Positions 27,163-36,477 of a stretch of DNA of 64,000 nucleotides are shown in pieces. Source of the stretch: Halovivax limisalsi (GTDB lineage: Archaea > Halobacteriota > Halobacteria > Halobacteriales > Natrialbaceae); NCBI RefSeq assembly GCF_023093535.1, contig NZ_CP095757.1, forward strand, positions 2,728,001 to 2,792,000, written 5' to 3'. Each line of letters opens with the position of its first letter. Within the stretch, counting starts at the first letter, position 1. The translations under genes and the position numbers were made by a program. The notes under the pieces were generated by a model. The model saw only the letters and a program-made list of their open reading frames with translations. It did not search any database and was not told the DNA's origin.

Positions 27163-28383
27163 ATGTCACCATCACAGCAGGTCCCGACCCGCCGAACGGT
27201 GTTACGATCGCTCGCCGCCGGTACCGTATTCGGGATCGGCGGCACGACTGCCGCCGCAGCCGGGACTGGCGCCCGGTCGAGCCGGTCGACCACCGACGAG
27301 GCCGGTGGCGAGTGTGGCGACGAAACCGAGACGACCACCGAAACAGGCTTTCTTTCGTGGTGGAACGAGGGCGACGTGTACACGTATTCGACAACCACAA
27401 GCGAGCCCTGCGGCATCGAGATCGAACTCGACGGGCCGGGTGAGTTCGCGAACGTCGACCTGTACGTTACCTACGACGGGCGCGAACCGACCACAGGCGA
27501 CTACGACGATCGGTCCACCGGACCGAGTGACGACGAAGTGATCGAATCCGACCTCGATGGTCAGACGGACGTCGGTATCCTCGTCCACGACGCCCAGGGC
27601 TGGGGCGAGTACACGCTCACCGTCACGGAAACGGGTGAGAGCGACGAACTCGGGAAACGACGGTTCGAAATCGCCGCGGAGGCGACGATACAGGCGGACC
27701 CGGTCGAGGAAACGACGTTCGAAACGGGGTGGATGGAACTCGGTCCCCACCTCCAGGTGCAGTGCTCCGGGCCGGCGTACGACCAGGGGACCGTCTACGT
27801 CGACGGACTCACCCGGAACGATGAGATGGTCGAGGACTTCACGGACGTACCGACCGGACCGCTCGAGGACGCCGAGGAATGGGAAATCACGAAAGGTGAC
27901 GGGGGCGATCCCGCCGAGTTCACAGTGATCGAAGACGAAGACCGGGCCCTCGCCGGATCGAAGCTCCTCGAGATCGATGTCGGAACGGCCACGAGTGCCG
28001 TCGCGAGACCGGCCTTCGATCCGTCCTCCGTCGAGGTCGGGGACAGACTGGGGGCTCGCTTCCGCCACGAAGGGACCGGGGGCGACGACGCGGCCACGCC
28101 GGTCGTTCGCTGGTTCACGGACGAACCGACGGACGGCCACTTCGGGTTCGGAACCGGCGTGTACGAGGCCGGTCACGGGCAGTACTGGGGCGGGACCTCC
28201 CAGGCTCGAGCCTGGGGCCAGGAGCAAGTCGAGGAGTACGGGGCCGGCACCCGCGGCTGGCAACCGGGCGAGTCGACGACCGCACCCGGTCGTGCGGCTC
28301 TGACGGATATCGACGTCGACGACGGCGTGTGGTACGGAATACGTCTCGAAATCCTCGATATCGAGCACGAGGGCGACGGCTGA
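27163..28383 (+). CDS. Tat-exported β-sandwich protein, haloarchaeal
   Basis: 406 residues starting MSPSQQVPTRRTVLRSLAAG. The twin-arginine signal (TRRTVLR, hydrophobic stretch, then TAAAAG) directs Tat export. Residues about 50-155 look like a pre-peptidase C-terminal (PPC) β-sandwich (DVYTYSTTTSEPCGIEIELD, VGILVHDAQGWGEYTLTV). Residues about 165-400 resemble a concanavalin-like/laminin-G jelly roll (TFETGWMELGPHLQVQ, WYGIRLEILDIEH). The protein ends abruptly after a strand (EHEGDG), shorter than expected for that second fold, so the gene may be 3′ truncated. Substrate is unknown, and carbohydrate binding is possible. Confidence 0.7.
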   Translation: MSPSQQVPTRRTVLRSLAAGTVFGIGGTTAAAAGTGARSSRSTTDEAGGECGDETETTTETGFLSWWNEGDVYTYSTTTSEPCGIEIELDGPGEFANVDLYVTYDGREPTTGDYDDRSTGPSDDEVIESDLDGQTDVGILVHDAQGWGEYTLTVTETGESDELGKRRFEIAAEATIQADPVEETTFETGWMELGPHLQVQCSGPAYDQGTVYVDGLTRNDEMVEDFTDVPTGPLEDAEEWEITKGDGGDPAEFTVIEDEDRALAGSKLLEIDVGTATSAVARPAFDPSSVEVGDRLGARFRHEGTGGDDAATPVVRWFTDEPTDGHFGFGTGVYEAGHGQYWGGTSQARAWGQEQVEEYGAGTRGWQPGESTTAPGRAALTDIDVDDGVWYGIRLEILDIEHEGDG

Positions 28384-28483
28384 GGAGAGAATCCAAACCG
28401 TATCGAGGTGTCACCGCCGGGAGCAGCGAACCGGCCGGGCCGAATACGGAGCCTTTTATCGCCTCGACTCGCAAGGGTCTCGT

Positions 28484-29992
28484 ATGACTGACGGGCGGGG
28501 CGAGACACCCCTCCGGGCGGGACCGACGGAGAAGTGTGGCGTCGTCGGAGTGAGCCTCGACGATCGCGTTGCGGTGCGTCCGCTGTACTACGCGCTCTAC
28601 GCCCTGCAACACCGGGGCCAGGAGTCGGCCGGAATCGTCACCCACGACGGCTTCCAGCAACACAGCCACGTGGAGATGGGCCTCGTCGGCGACGCGTTCG
28701 ACGAGGAAGATCTCGACGGCCTCAAGGGCTCGGCCGGCATCGGCCACGTGCGCTACCCGACCGCCGGGAGCGTCGACAAGGGCTGTGCCCAGCCCTTCTC
28801 CGTCTCGTTCAAGAGCGGGTCGCTCGGCCTCTCGCACAACGGCAACCTCGTCAACGCCGACGAACTGCGCGACGAACTGGCCGGACTCGGCCACGCCTTC
28901 ACCAGCGACGGCGACACGGAGGTCATCGCGCACGACCTGGCGCGCAACCTGCTCGAGGCGGACCTCATCCGCGCCGTCAAGCGGACGATGAGCCGGATCC
29001 ACGGCTCGTACGCGCTGACGATCTGTCACGACGACACCGTCCTCGGCGTGCGCGATCCGCGGGGCAATCGACCGCTCTGTATCGGAGCGGTCGAGGACGG
29101 CTACGTGCTCGCCTCCGAGTCGGCGGCGATCGACACCCTCGACGGCGACCTCGTCAGGGACGTCCGACCGGGCGAGCTGATCGTCCTCGAACCCGACGGC
29201 TCGGGATTCGACTCCTACCAGCTCGTCGACGCTGACGACACCGCCCACTGCTTCTTCGAGCACGTCTACTTCGCGCGTCCGGACTCCGTGATCGACGGTC
29301 ACCTCGTCTACGAGGTGCGTCGCGAACTCGGCCGGCAACTGTGGGCCGAGAGCGGCGTCGAGACGGACGTCGTGATGCCGGTACCCGACTCCGGGCGCGC
29401 GTTCGCGAGCGGCTACGCGGAGGCGGCGACCGAGACGACGCCGGCGGGCAACGGGCGCGGAGACGGCGAAACCGGTCCGGAGTTCGCCGAGGGGTTGATG
29501 AAGAACCGCTACGTCGGCCGGACGTTCATCATGCCGACCCAGGACGAGCGCGAGCGAGCCGTCCGCCTGAAGCTCAACCCGATCAAGAGTACCGTCGAGA
29601 ACAAGACGGTGACGCTGATCGACGACTCGATCGTCCGCGGGACGACCTCCACGCAGCTCGTCGACCTGCTCAAAGACTGCGGTGCCGAAGAGGTCCACAT
29701 GCGCATCGGCGCCCCGCCGATCGTCGCGCCCTGCTACATGGGCATCGACATGGCCACGCGCGAGGAACTCATCGCGGCCGAGAAGAGCGTCGAGGAGATC
29801 GCCGCGACCATCGACGCCGACAGCCTCGCGTACCTCTCGACGGGCGCCATCGCGGACGCGCTCGAATCGTCCCGATCGGACCTCTGCATGGGCTGTGTCA
29901 CCGGCGAGTACCCCTACGACATCGAGGGCGAGGAGACCGACCGCGAGGTCGTTCGGCCGTCCGTCGGGACGAGCGCGCCGGCGGACGATTGA
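28484..29992 (+). CDS. purF: Amidophosphoribosyltransferase
   Basis: 502 residues. A 17-residue propeptide precedes the catalytic Cys18 (EKCGVVGVS), which must be freed for glutamine hydrolysis. The class II glutaminase domain covers residues about 18-250 (YALQHRGQESAGI, HNGNLVN). The phosphoribosyltransferase domain has the PRPP motif VTLIDDSIVRGTTSTQLV. Cys residues in the C-terminal region (CYMGIDMATR, LCMGCVTGEYPYD) fit the iron-sulfur form of PurF. It makes 5-phosphoribosylamine, the first step of purine synthesis. A CTTTTATCG TATA box lies about 30 bp upstream. Confidence 0.97.
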   Translation: MTDGRGETPLRAGPTEKCGVVGVSLDDRVAVRPLYYALYALQHRGQESAGIVTHDGFQQHSHVEMGLVGDAFDEEDLDGLKGSAGIGHVRYPTAGSVDKGCAQPFSVSFKSGSLGLSHNGNLVNADELRDELAGLGHAFTSDGDTEVIAHDLARNLLEADLIRAVKRTMSRIHGSYALTICHDDTVLGVRDPRGNRPLCIGAVEDGYVLASESAAIDTLDGDLVRDVRPGELIVLEPDGSGFDSYQLVDADDTAHCFFEHVYFARPDSVIDGHLVYEVRRELGRQLWAESGVETDVVMPVPDSGRAFASGYAEAATETTPAGNGRGDGETGPEFAEGLMKNRYVGRTFIMPTQDERERAVRLKLNPIKSTVENKTVTLIDDSIVRGTTSTQLVDLLKDCGAEEVHMRIGAPPIVAPCYMGIDMATREELIAAEKSVEEIAATIDADSLAYLSTGAIADALESSRSDLCMGCVTGEYPYDIEGEETDREVVRPSVGTSAPADD

Positions 29993-30051
29993 GTCCGTCG
30001 GCCGGGCAGACCCGCAACCCGCCTCACTGTTTCGGTCTCAGCGTCCGGCCG

Positions 30052-30615
30052 TCAGTAGAGCACACGATTGAGGAGGTAGACGACGATCCCGAGACCGAAC
30101 GATACCATCCACAGCGGCGCGACGACGCGACCGACCCGGGCGTGAGCCGTCTCGCGAAGGGCCCGGACCTCGTGGCTCAACGCGAGCAGTAGCGCGTAGT
30201 ACAGCAGCGGAATGCACACCATCGCCAGGCCGACGTGACCGATCAGGATCGGCAGGTAGACGGACCGGTAGACGGCCTCCGGGCCGGAAAACCCCGCCGC
30301 GCCGCCGGTAGCGACGAGCCGGTAGAGGTACAGCGACAGGAAGAGCGCGAACAGGGCGACCGAGAGGCCCATCAGTCGGCGGTGCCGGGAGACGTCACCG
30401 CGACGGATGGCGCGCCAGCCTGCCGCGATGGTCCCGATCGCCACGGCGCTAATGGCGACGTTGGCGGTCGGAATCGCCGACAGCAGCGCTTCGGGTGCTG
30501 CGGGCACCGTCGACGAGGGGATGCGACCGCCGGCGGCCGCGACCACCAGCGCCAGCGAGCAAATCGAGAGGAGCGCGGCGAGCGCGGGCACGTGACGGGG
30601 CGCGAGACGTGTCAT
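30052..30615 (-). CDS. DUF420 family membrane protein
   Basis: 187 residues starting MTRLAPRHVPALAALLSICS. About five transmembrane helices are predicted (ALLSICSLALVVAAAGG, VAISAVAIGTIAAGW, LMGLSVALFALFLSLYLYRL, YLPILIGHVGLAMVCIPLLYYAL, VVAPLWMVSFGLGIVVYLL). Conserved His residues within or near the membrane (RHRRLMG, GHVGLAM) are typical of DUF420, a relative of cytochrome oxidase assembly proteins. It lies on the minus strand, converging on purF. Confidence 0.85.
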   Translation of the reverse strand: MTRLAPRHVPALAALLSICSLALVVAAAGGRIPSSTVPAAPEALLSAIPTANVAISAVAIGTIAAGWRAIRRGDVSRHRRLMGLSVALFALFLSLYLYRLVATGGAAGFSGPEAVYRSVYLPILIGHVGLAMVCIPLLYYALLLALSHEVRALRETAHARVGRVVAPLWMVSFGLGIVVYLLNRVLY

Positions 30616-30781
30616 CGGGTGGAACCTGCGGTCGAACGGCCAAATTCGTTGCCGTTTGGCTCGAGCGGTCCCCGGCTTGCCACGCCGGCGGCCTCGCCAT
30701 ACCTCGGAGTTATCGCCCGTCGGCCCGACATACATTATGAGCATGGGTAATCTTTTGGGGACCCAGTGCGTACCGTCTTCC

Positions 30782-30919
30782 ATGGCGACGAACCAGCGAC
30801 CCTCCGCGTCCGGTCCAGAATCGCCGCCCGAACCGGCGGACGGGGCGGGAATGGCCCACCCGACGGTCGTCCCGACGAACTTCGACGGACCGTCGTCTCG
30901 AACGTCGGACGACGAGTGA
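30782..30919 (+). CDS. Possible 45-residue haloarchaeal protein
   Basis: A short frame starting MATNQRPSASGPESPPEPAD and ending THE-like with SSRTSDDE. It is proline/acidic in its first half, and the second half contains GMAHPTVVPTNFDGPSS. An AT-rich patch with a TATA-like TACATTATG lies about 45 bp upstream. Codon choice is compatible with coding. There is no recognisable domain, so this may also be leader sequence of no coding value. It lies between DUF420 and the phosphodiesterase gene. Confidence 0.3.
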   Translation: MATNQRPSASGPESPPEPADGAGMAHPTVVPTNFDGPSSRTSDDE

Positions 30920-31053
30920 CGGGATCGATTCCGGCAAGAATCGACGTCGCTTCGGACGAGACACCGCCGGGACCTCGGACCGACTCAACTACGATTCTCG
31001 AAATCAGTCTCCGGAGACGAACCTTCTTGTAGCCGGTCGAACTACGCCCCCGC

Positions 31054-32397
31054 ATGGGTCTGTTCGACCGGTTGCGAGGAGACGGCGATCCGCGGGTCGC
31101 CTTCATCGGAATCGACGGCGTGCCGTACAGTCTGCTCGACGGACACCCCGATCGATTCCCGAACTTTGCGGCGATCGCCCGCGAAGGGTCGGCCGGCGAG
31201 ATTTCGAGTATCGTCCCGCCCGAATCGAGCGCCTGCTGGCCGTCGCTGACGACCGGCGTCAACCCCGGTTCGACCGGCGTCTACGGCTTTCAGGACCGCG
31301 AAACGGGAACGTACGACACCTACGTGCCGATGGGCCAGGACGTCCAGGCCACCCGCATCTGGGATCGCGTCACGGAGGACGGTCGGTCGGCGAACGTGTT
31401 CAACGTCCCGGTCACGTTCCCGCCGCAGCGCAACGTCGACCGGATGGTCTCGGGCTTTCTCTCTCCCGAACTCGACGCCGCGGCCTACCCCGACGACGTG
31501 GCCGACTACCTCGAATCGATCGGGTACCGCATCGACGTCGACCCGAAACTCGGGCACGACGACGACAAGACCGAGTTCATCGAGGACGCTCACGAGACGC
31601 TCGACGCCCGGTTCGAGGCGTTCGATCACTACCTCTCGGCCGACGACTGGGACCTCTTCATGGGCGTCTTCATGACGACCGATCGCGTCAATCACTTCCT
31701 GTATCGCGACTACGAGCGCGACGGCGAGTACGTCGAGGACTTTCTCGCCTTCTACGAGAAAGTCGACGAGTACGTCGGGCGCATCCGCGAGCTCCTCCCG
31801 GACGACGTGACCCTCGTGGTCGCGTCGGATCACGGCTTCACCAGCCTCGACTACGAGGTCCACTGCAACCGGTGGCTCGAGGAGGAGGGCTGGCTCAGCT
31901 ACCGCACCGACGACCCGGAGGAGTTGAACGACATCGCCGACGAGTCGCGCGCGTACTCGTTCATTCCGGGTCGGTTCTACCTCAACCTGGAGGGCCGCGA
32001 ACCGCGCGGAACGGTGTCGCCCGAGAAGTACGACGACGTGCGCGACGAACTCGCCGCGATGCTCGAATCGCTCGAGGGGCCGAACGGCGAGGCCGTGGTC
32101 GAGCGCGTCGTCGAGAAGGAGTCGGCGTTCCGCGGCGATCACGACGCCATCGCGCCCGATCTCGTCGCGATCCCGGCGAACGGCTTCGACCTCAAGTCGG
32201 GGTTCAACGGCGACGGGCCCGTCTTCGACACCGGCCCGCGAATCGGCATGCACAGTTTCGACGACGCGTCGCTCTACATCGACGACCCGGACGCCTCGAT
32301 CGGCGAGGCGGACCTGTTCGACATCGCCCCCACGATCCTCGACCTGATGGACGTCGAGTTCCGCCGCGGCGAATTCGACGGCGCCAGCCTGGTCTGA
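31054..32397 (+). CDS. Alkaline phosphatase superfamily / type I phosphodiesterase
   Basis: 447 residues starting MGLFDRLRGDGDPRVAFIGI. Metal-ligand Asp lies in IGIDGVPYSLLD (residue 20 region), the nucleophile region in CWPSLTTGVNPGSTGVYGF, and further ligands in TTDRVNHFLY and VASDHGFTSLDYEVH. A C-terminal DIAPTILDLMDVE segment is as in nucleotide pyrophosphatase/phosphodiesterase-like enzymes. It is cytoplasmic, with no signal. These haloarchaeal enzymes are often near glycosylation or nucleotide-sugar genes, but none is next to it here, so the substrate is unknown. Confidence 0.88.
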   Translation: MGLFDRLRGDGDPRVAFIGIDGVPYSLLDGHPDRFPNFAAIAREGSAGEISSIVPPESSACWPSLTTGVNPGSTGVYGFQDRETGTYDTYVPMGQDVQATRIWDRVTEDGRSANVFNVPVTFPPQRNVDRMVSGFLSPELDAAAYPDDVADYLESIGYRIDVDPKLGHDDDKTEFIEDAHETLDARFEAFDHYLSADDWDLFMGVFMTTDRVNHFLYRDYERDGEYVEDFLAFYEKVDEYVGRIRELLPDDVTLVVASDHGFTSLDYEVHCNRWLEEEGWLSYRTDDPEELNDIADESRAYSFIPGRFYLNLEGREPRGTVSPEKYDDVRDELAAMLESLEGPNGEAVVERVVEKESAFRGDHDAIAPDLVAIPANGFDLKSGFNGDGPVFDTGPRIGMHSFDDASLYIDDPDASIGEADLFDIAPTILDLMDVEFRRGEFDGASLV

Positions 32398-32508
32398 TCC
32401 CGCCGTCCGGGCCGCGGGCGCCACGTTCAGATCGATCGACGACGGCGAGTGATTCGGTCCGCGACTGCCATCGATTTCGTTTTCCCCTCGCCGGTCGCAG
32501 GCTGTGGT

Positions 32509-32961
32509 ATGAGCGATCCAGCGGACGCCGCGAGCGACGGACGGGCGACCGAGACGATCCGGGCGCGCGGACACGAACACGTCACCGCCCGCCACGCGAG
32601 TACGCTCGAAATCACGACGGACGACTTCCTCACCCCGGCGGGCGACTGCATCCTCGCCATCGAGGCCGATCGCGCGCCCGCCGACTTCGACCCCGCGTTC
32701 GTCGCGGCGGCGCGGGACGAGGGCGCGACGATCACGGTGACCGTCGCCGCGGGCGGGCACGAAACCACGATCACCGGTCGCGGCGATCCGCGGCTGTCGT
32801 TCGAGAGCGACCGGAGCGCCGTCTGCCGGACGAGCGATTACGTCGACGACCGAACGATCCTCGTCGAGGCCGACGCCGCGGCGGCCGATCTCGATCGCGC
32901 CCTCGTCGACGCGCTCGCCGACGGCGCCGCGGCCCGCGCGTCCGTCGCCGTCGAACGATGA
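32509..32961 (+). CDS. DUF371 family protein
   Basis: 150 residues starting MSDPADAASDGRATETIRAR. The DUF371 core is clear: GHEHVTARHASTLEITTDD, then LTPAGDCILAIEADRAP, and SDYVDDRTILVEADAAAADL. It is an archaeal β-barrel family with no assigned function. The N-terminal 20 residues are a family-variable acidic tail. There is a gap of about 110 bp from the phosphodiesterase gene on the same strand. Confidence 0.9.
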   Translation: MSDPADAASDGRATETIRARGHEHVTARHASTLEITTDDFLTPAGDCILAIEADRAPADFDPAFVAAARDEGATITVTVAAGGHETTITGRGDPRLSFESDRSAVCRTSDYVDDRTILVEADAAAADLDRALVDALADGAAARASVAVER

Positions 32962-33040
32962 GCCGCGCTCGTCGCCAGCGCGCAGGCGGGCCCGCCGCGA
33001 CCGGCCCGTTCGACCGACCGGCGAACGACAAGATTCAAGT

Positions 33041-33055
33041 TTAGATTGGATCTAA
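33041..33055 (+). promoter_or_regulatory. DtxR/MntR-like operator in front of the CDF gene
   Basis: TTAGATTGGATCTAA is a perfect inverted repeat with 6-bp arms around TGG, ending 7 bp before the CDF start codon, so it covers the expected transcription start. The half-site resembles the TTAGGT-type half-sites of metal-dependent DtxR/IdeR/SirR family repressors. Binding here would couple exporter expression to metal level. Confidence 0.5.
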
Positions 33056-33062
33056 TGCCATC

Positions 33063-34001
33063 ATGACCAGCGACGGTGCCCGAACGCGCTTCGTCCGGGC
33101 GGCGTGGGCGAACGTCCTCGCGAACGTGGCGAAGATCGTGGTCGAAGGCGTCGCCGGGTTCGCCTTCGGGAGCGTCGCCTTGCTGGCCGACGCGGCTCAC
33201 TCGGTCGGCGACCTCGTCGCGAGCGTGGTGGTGCTCGTCTGGGGCGACCGCCGCTTCGCGGATCCGGACGCGAATCATCCCCACGGCCACGAGCGGATCG
33301 AACCCCTGACGGCGCTCTTCGTCGGGGCGACGATCGTCGTCCTCGGCGGCAGTCTCCTCTACCGATCGATCCAGGGGTTACTCACCACGTCCGAAGGCAC
33401 GTTCAGTTACGTGTTGCTCGGCGCGATCGCGTTCGCCCTCGTCTCGATGTACGCGACCTATCGGTACACGGTGGCGATGAACGCGTCGCTGGGATCGACC
33501 GCGCTGGCGGCGCTGGCCGCCGACTGTCGGAACGACCTCTACACCTCGGTCGCCGCGCTCGTCGGCATCGTCGGGCTCATGGCCGACGTTCCGATACTCG
33601 ATCCGATCGCCGGCACCCTGGTGAGCGGCCTCGTCGTCTACCAGGGCATCTCGATCGCCCGCGAGAACCTCGAGTACCTCGCCGGCGCCGCCCCGCCCGA
33701 GGACCTCCGCGAGCGCGTTCGGGAGACGCTTCTGGCACACCCGGCCGTCGAGGGCGTCCACGATCTCGTCGTCTTCTACGACGGGACCGATCTCGAAGTC
33801 GAGACCCACGTCGAGGTCGACGGCGACCTGCCGCTCCGGGCGGCCCACGACATCGAGACGGAACTGGTGACACAGACCCGGGCGCTCGACTCCGTCGGCG
33901 ACGTCCACGTCCACCTGGACCCCTCGGGCGTCGGCGAGTGGAAAGACGCGAGCGACGACGGGCTCGATCGGTCGGGCGGGTCGACGTCGCCGGGCAGGTA
34001 A
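33063..34001 (+). CDS. Cation diffusion facilitator family metal exporter
   Basis: 312 residues with six membrane helices and a cytoplasmic C-terminal domain (about residues 215-290, ending DVHVHLDPSG). Transport-site residues are HSVGD (46-50) in helix 2 and DCRND (154-158) in helix 5. The latter is D-x3-D rather than the H-x3-D of zinc exporters, a pattern reported for manganese/iron members. A loop with HPHGHERIEP follows helix 2. Together with the DtxR/MntR-like operator overlapping its promoter, the likely substrate is Mn(II) or Fe(II) pumped out of the cell. Confidence 0.9.
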   Translation: MTSDGARTRFVRAAWANVLANVAKIVVEGVAGFAFGSVALLADAAHSVGDLVASVVVLVWGDRRFADPDANHPHGHERIEPLTALFVGATIVVLGGSLLYRSIQGLLTTSEGTFSYVLLGAIAFALVSMYATYRYTVAMNASLGSTALAALAADCRNDLYTSVAALVGIVGLMADVPILDPIAGTLVSGLVVYQGISIARENLEYLAGAAPPEDLRERVRETLLAHPAVEGVHDLVVFYDGTDLEVETHVEVDGDLPLRAAHDIETELVTQTRALDSVGDVHVHLDPSGVGEWKDASDDGLDRSGGSTSPGR

Positions 34002-34107
34002 GCGCCGAAAACGGAAGACGCCGCACCGTCGCGACGGCAGTCGACCTCGCGGCTCCCGCCCGATCGAGAGCGGAGCATCCATTGGCCTCGGGGCCCTTCC
34101 GGCCGGT

Positions 34108-35013
34108 ATGAGCGAACAGCCGCGGGCCGGAACCGGCGACGACGGCGCGGCCGAGACGGACGATGGATCGTCGACCCGGGGAGACGGATCTCACGACAAC
34201 GCGGCGACCGAACCCGCCGAGAACATAAGCGGGGGCGAGGCGGGTGGCGGGTCGCCCGACCGGTTCGAGCCGGTGACGGCCGACACCGACGCCGAACGGG
34301 TCGTCGACCGGCTCGGCGAACTGTACTGGCAGAAGACCTACGGCGGCCGAGACGCCTTCCCGTGTCTCGTTCGGACCATCCTCAGTCAGAACACGAGCGA
34401 CGTCGCCAGCCAGCCGGCCTACGACGCGCTCATGGAACGCTACGACGATCCGTCGTCGGACCTCGCGGACGCGCTCGCGGCGGCCGATCGCGAACGACTC
34501 GCGGAGACGATCCGCCCCGCTGGCCTCTACAATCAGAAGGCGCGGATGATCCAAGACGCGGCGGCGTGGGTCCTCGACCGATTCGGGTCGGCCGCGGCGT
34601 TCGACGACTACGTCACCGAAACCGACGCGGAGACCGTTCGCGCCGATCTGCTCGACGTCCGCGGCGTCGGGCCGAAGACGGCCGACTGCGTCCTGCTGTT
34701 CGCGGGCGGTCGAGCGGGCGTCTTCCCCGTCGACACGCACGTCCACCGGATCGCCAGGCGGCTCGGGCTCGCCCCGGCCGACGCCGACCACGAGGGCGTT
34801 CGCGAGGCGCTCGAGCGCGACGTCCCCGGATCCAAGTGCGGCTTCGGCCACACCGCGGTGATCCAGTTCGGGCGGGAGTACTGTTCGGCCCGTGCGCCCG
34901 CCTGTCTAGACGGCCCCGACGCCTGCCCGCTGTACGAGGAGTGCGACCGCGTCGGCGTCGACCCGGACGCGGGGACCGTCGTCGACCCGGCGGCGGCCGG
35001 CTCGTCGACGTGA
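34108..35013 (+). CDS. nth: Endonuclease III-type DNA glycosylase
   Basis: 301 residues. An N-terminal acidic disordered extension of about 55 residues precedes the HhH-GPD fold. The catalytic Lys and Asp are in LDVRGVGPKTADCVLLFAG and FPVDTHVHR. The [4Fe-4S] loop is supplied by Cys residues in YCSARAPACLDGPDACPLYEEC. It removes oxidised pyrimidines and nicks abasic sites in base excision repair. The length beyond the usual 215-230 residues is due to the acidic N-terminus, common in haloarchaeal proteins. Confidence 0.93.
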   Translation: MSEQPRAGTGDDGAAETDDGSSTRGDGSHDNAATEPAENISGGEAGGGSPDRFEPVTADTDAERVVDRLGELYWQKTYGGRDAFPCLVRTILSQNTSDVASQPAYDALMERYDDPSSDLADALAAADRERLAETIRPAGLYNQKARMIQDAAAWVLDRFGSAAAFDDYVTETDAETVRADLLDVRGVGPKTADCVLLFAGGRAGVFPVDTHVHRIARRLGLAPADADHEGVREALERDVPGSKCGFGHTAVIQFGREYCSARAPACLDGPDACPLYEECDRVGVDPDAGTVVDPAAAGSST

Positions 35014-35048
35014 CGCGACGGGCCCACCGCCGCGCGGGGCCGCGGAAC

Positions 35049-36227
35049 TCACTCCGCTCGCGGGTCGAGTAACTCGCCGATCCGATCCCCGACGAGGAAC
35101 AGACAGAGGATCAACGAGGTCAGCGCGAGCGCGGGGATGACGGGATGCCACCAGACGTACCACCACTTGCCGTAGGGCTGGTCGAACCCCGTCGCGATCT
35201 CCTCGCCCAGCGAGACGGTGTACATCTGGGTGTGCAGGAGGCCCAGATACGAGAGCGCGGCCTCCGCGAGCATGTAGACGGGGATCAGCGTGACGAGCGG
35301 GACGAACACGCCGACGCCGACGTTCGGGATCACGTGCCGGCGGACGATGAACCACGGCGAAGCGCCGGCCGCCCGCGCCGACCGGACGTACGCTTCGGTC
35401 CGGACCTGTTTCACTTCCGCGCGGATCAGCCGCGCGAGGCCGCCCCAGCTGAACAGGCCGAACAGCGCGACGAGGAGGACGTGGGCGCGACCCGTTCCGA
35501 GCGCGAGCATCGTCAGCGCGTAGGCGAAAAACGCCGGGACGGAGCTCACGACGTCGACCAGCCGCATCGAAACCGCGTCGACCCAGCCCCCGAACGAGCC
35601 GGCCGCGAGGCCGACCGCCGTGCCGAGGCCGCCGGCGACGACCGCGGTCGTGAGGCCGACCTGCAGGCTCGTCAGCGTCCCCTGCATCACCGCGTGGGCG
35701 ATATCGCGACCGGAGCTGTCCGTCCCGAGGGGGTACTCGAGGGTCCCGTAACACCGCTCGTCGGTCAGGGTCCCCGCGCAGTCGTTCGGGATCCAGAACT
35801 CCGCCGAGAAGCCGTAGGGCGGGTTGTCCATCACCGCGGGATCGAACACCACCGCCCGCCCCACGACGAATTCCCCGTACAGCGCCGCGAGGGTCAACGC
35901 CGCGAGGCCGACGAGGCCGAGGAGGGCGAGCCGATCCCGGGCGAATCGCCCCGCGAACGACCGAACGGCAGCCGGATTTCGAAGCGCCGATGGCACAACC
36001 ACCAGCGCCACGATCGCGAGCGAGCACAGCGTGAGCCAGTCGAGTAACGCGACCTCGACGAGACCGAGCTCGACGACGCTCTCGGTCTCGGGATCGTACC
36101 AGATCGGGATGCTCGCGAGGAGGGCCGCGTAGGTCGCGACGATCAGCGCCGGACGGGCGGCCGAACGGACGCGTCCCACCCCCGGATCCTCGAACATCTC
36201 GTCCGATACGTCGGTCACGTCTACCAT
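35049..36227 (-). CDS. ABC transporter permease, DppC/OppC type
   Basis: 392 residues. Two extra N-terminal hydrophobic segments (PALIVATYAALLASIPIWY, WLTLCSLAIVALVVVPSAL) precede the canonical permease: LGTDSSGRDIAHAVMQGTLTSLQVG, then the EAA-loop EAYVRSARAAGASPWFIVRRHVIPN that contacts the ATPase. It belongs to the peptide/nickel permease family. It has no ATPase or solute-binding gene beside it. A TATAAATATG element near 36260 on the minus strand fits a start at 36227. Confidence 0.9.
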   Translation of the reverse strand: MVDVTDVSDEMFEDPGVGRVRSAARPALIVATYAALLASIPIWYDPETESVVELGLVEVALLDWLTLCSLAIVALVVVPSALRNPAAVRSFAGRFARDRLALLGLVGLAALTLAALYGEFVVGRAVVFDPAVMDNPPYGFSAEFWIPNDCAGTLTDERCYGTLEYPLGTDSSGRDIAHAVMQGTLTSLQVGLTTAVVAGGLGTAVGLAAGSFGGWVDAVSMRLVDVVSSVPAFFAYALTMLALGTGRAHVLLVALFGLFSWGGLARLIRAEVKQVRTEAYVRSARAAGASPWFIVRRHVIPNVGVGVFVPLVTLIPVYMLAEAALSYLGLLHTQMYTVSLGEEIATGFDQPYGKWWYVWWHPVIPALALTSLILCLFLVGDRIGELLDPRAE

Positions 36228-36477
36228 TCGCGTCCGATTGAGCGAGGCCGCTCACGGTATAAATATGTTCTGTAGGTTGAGCAGTTATTCACGGTGATAG
36301 TATGCCAGCAGATCACCCGCCGGTGGCGTGATTTGCGAGATCGGTCGGGCGCGAATCCCTTCGTCCGGGCGAATCGAGCAGCAGGGGAGCGACTCAGCCG
36401 CCGATCCGTCAGTCGGTCGCCACGGCGGCACCCGTGACACCGACACATATTTACGAAATATGACGCAAGTAGGATCG
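36228..36477. promoter_or_regulatory. Divergent promoter region between two ABC permease genes
   Basis: This 250-bp gap carries a TATA-like box for each side. GGTATAAATATG (about 36255-36266) lies on the minus side for the DppC-like gene. CACATATTTACG (about 36443-36453) lies on the plus side for the DppB-like gene, predicting transcription around 36475. No gene is seen between them. Confidence 0.5.
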
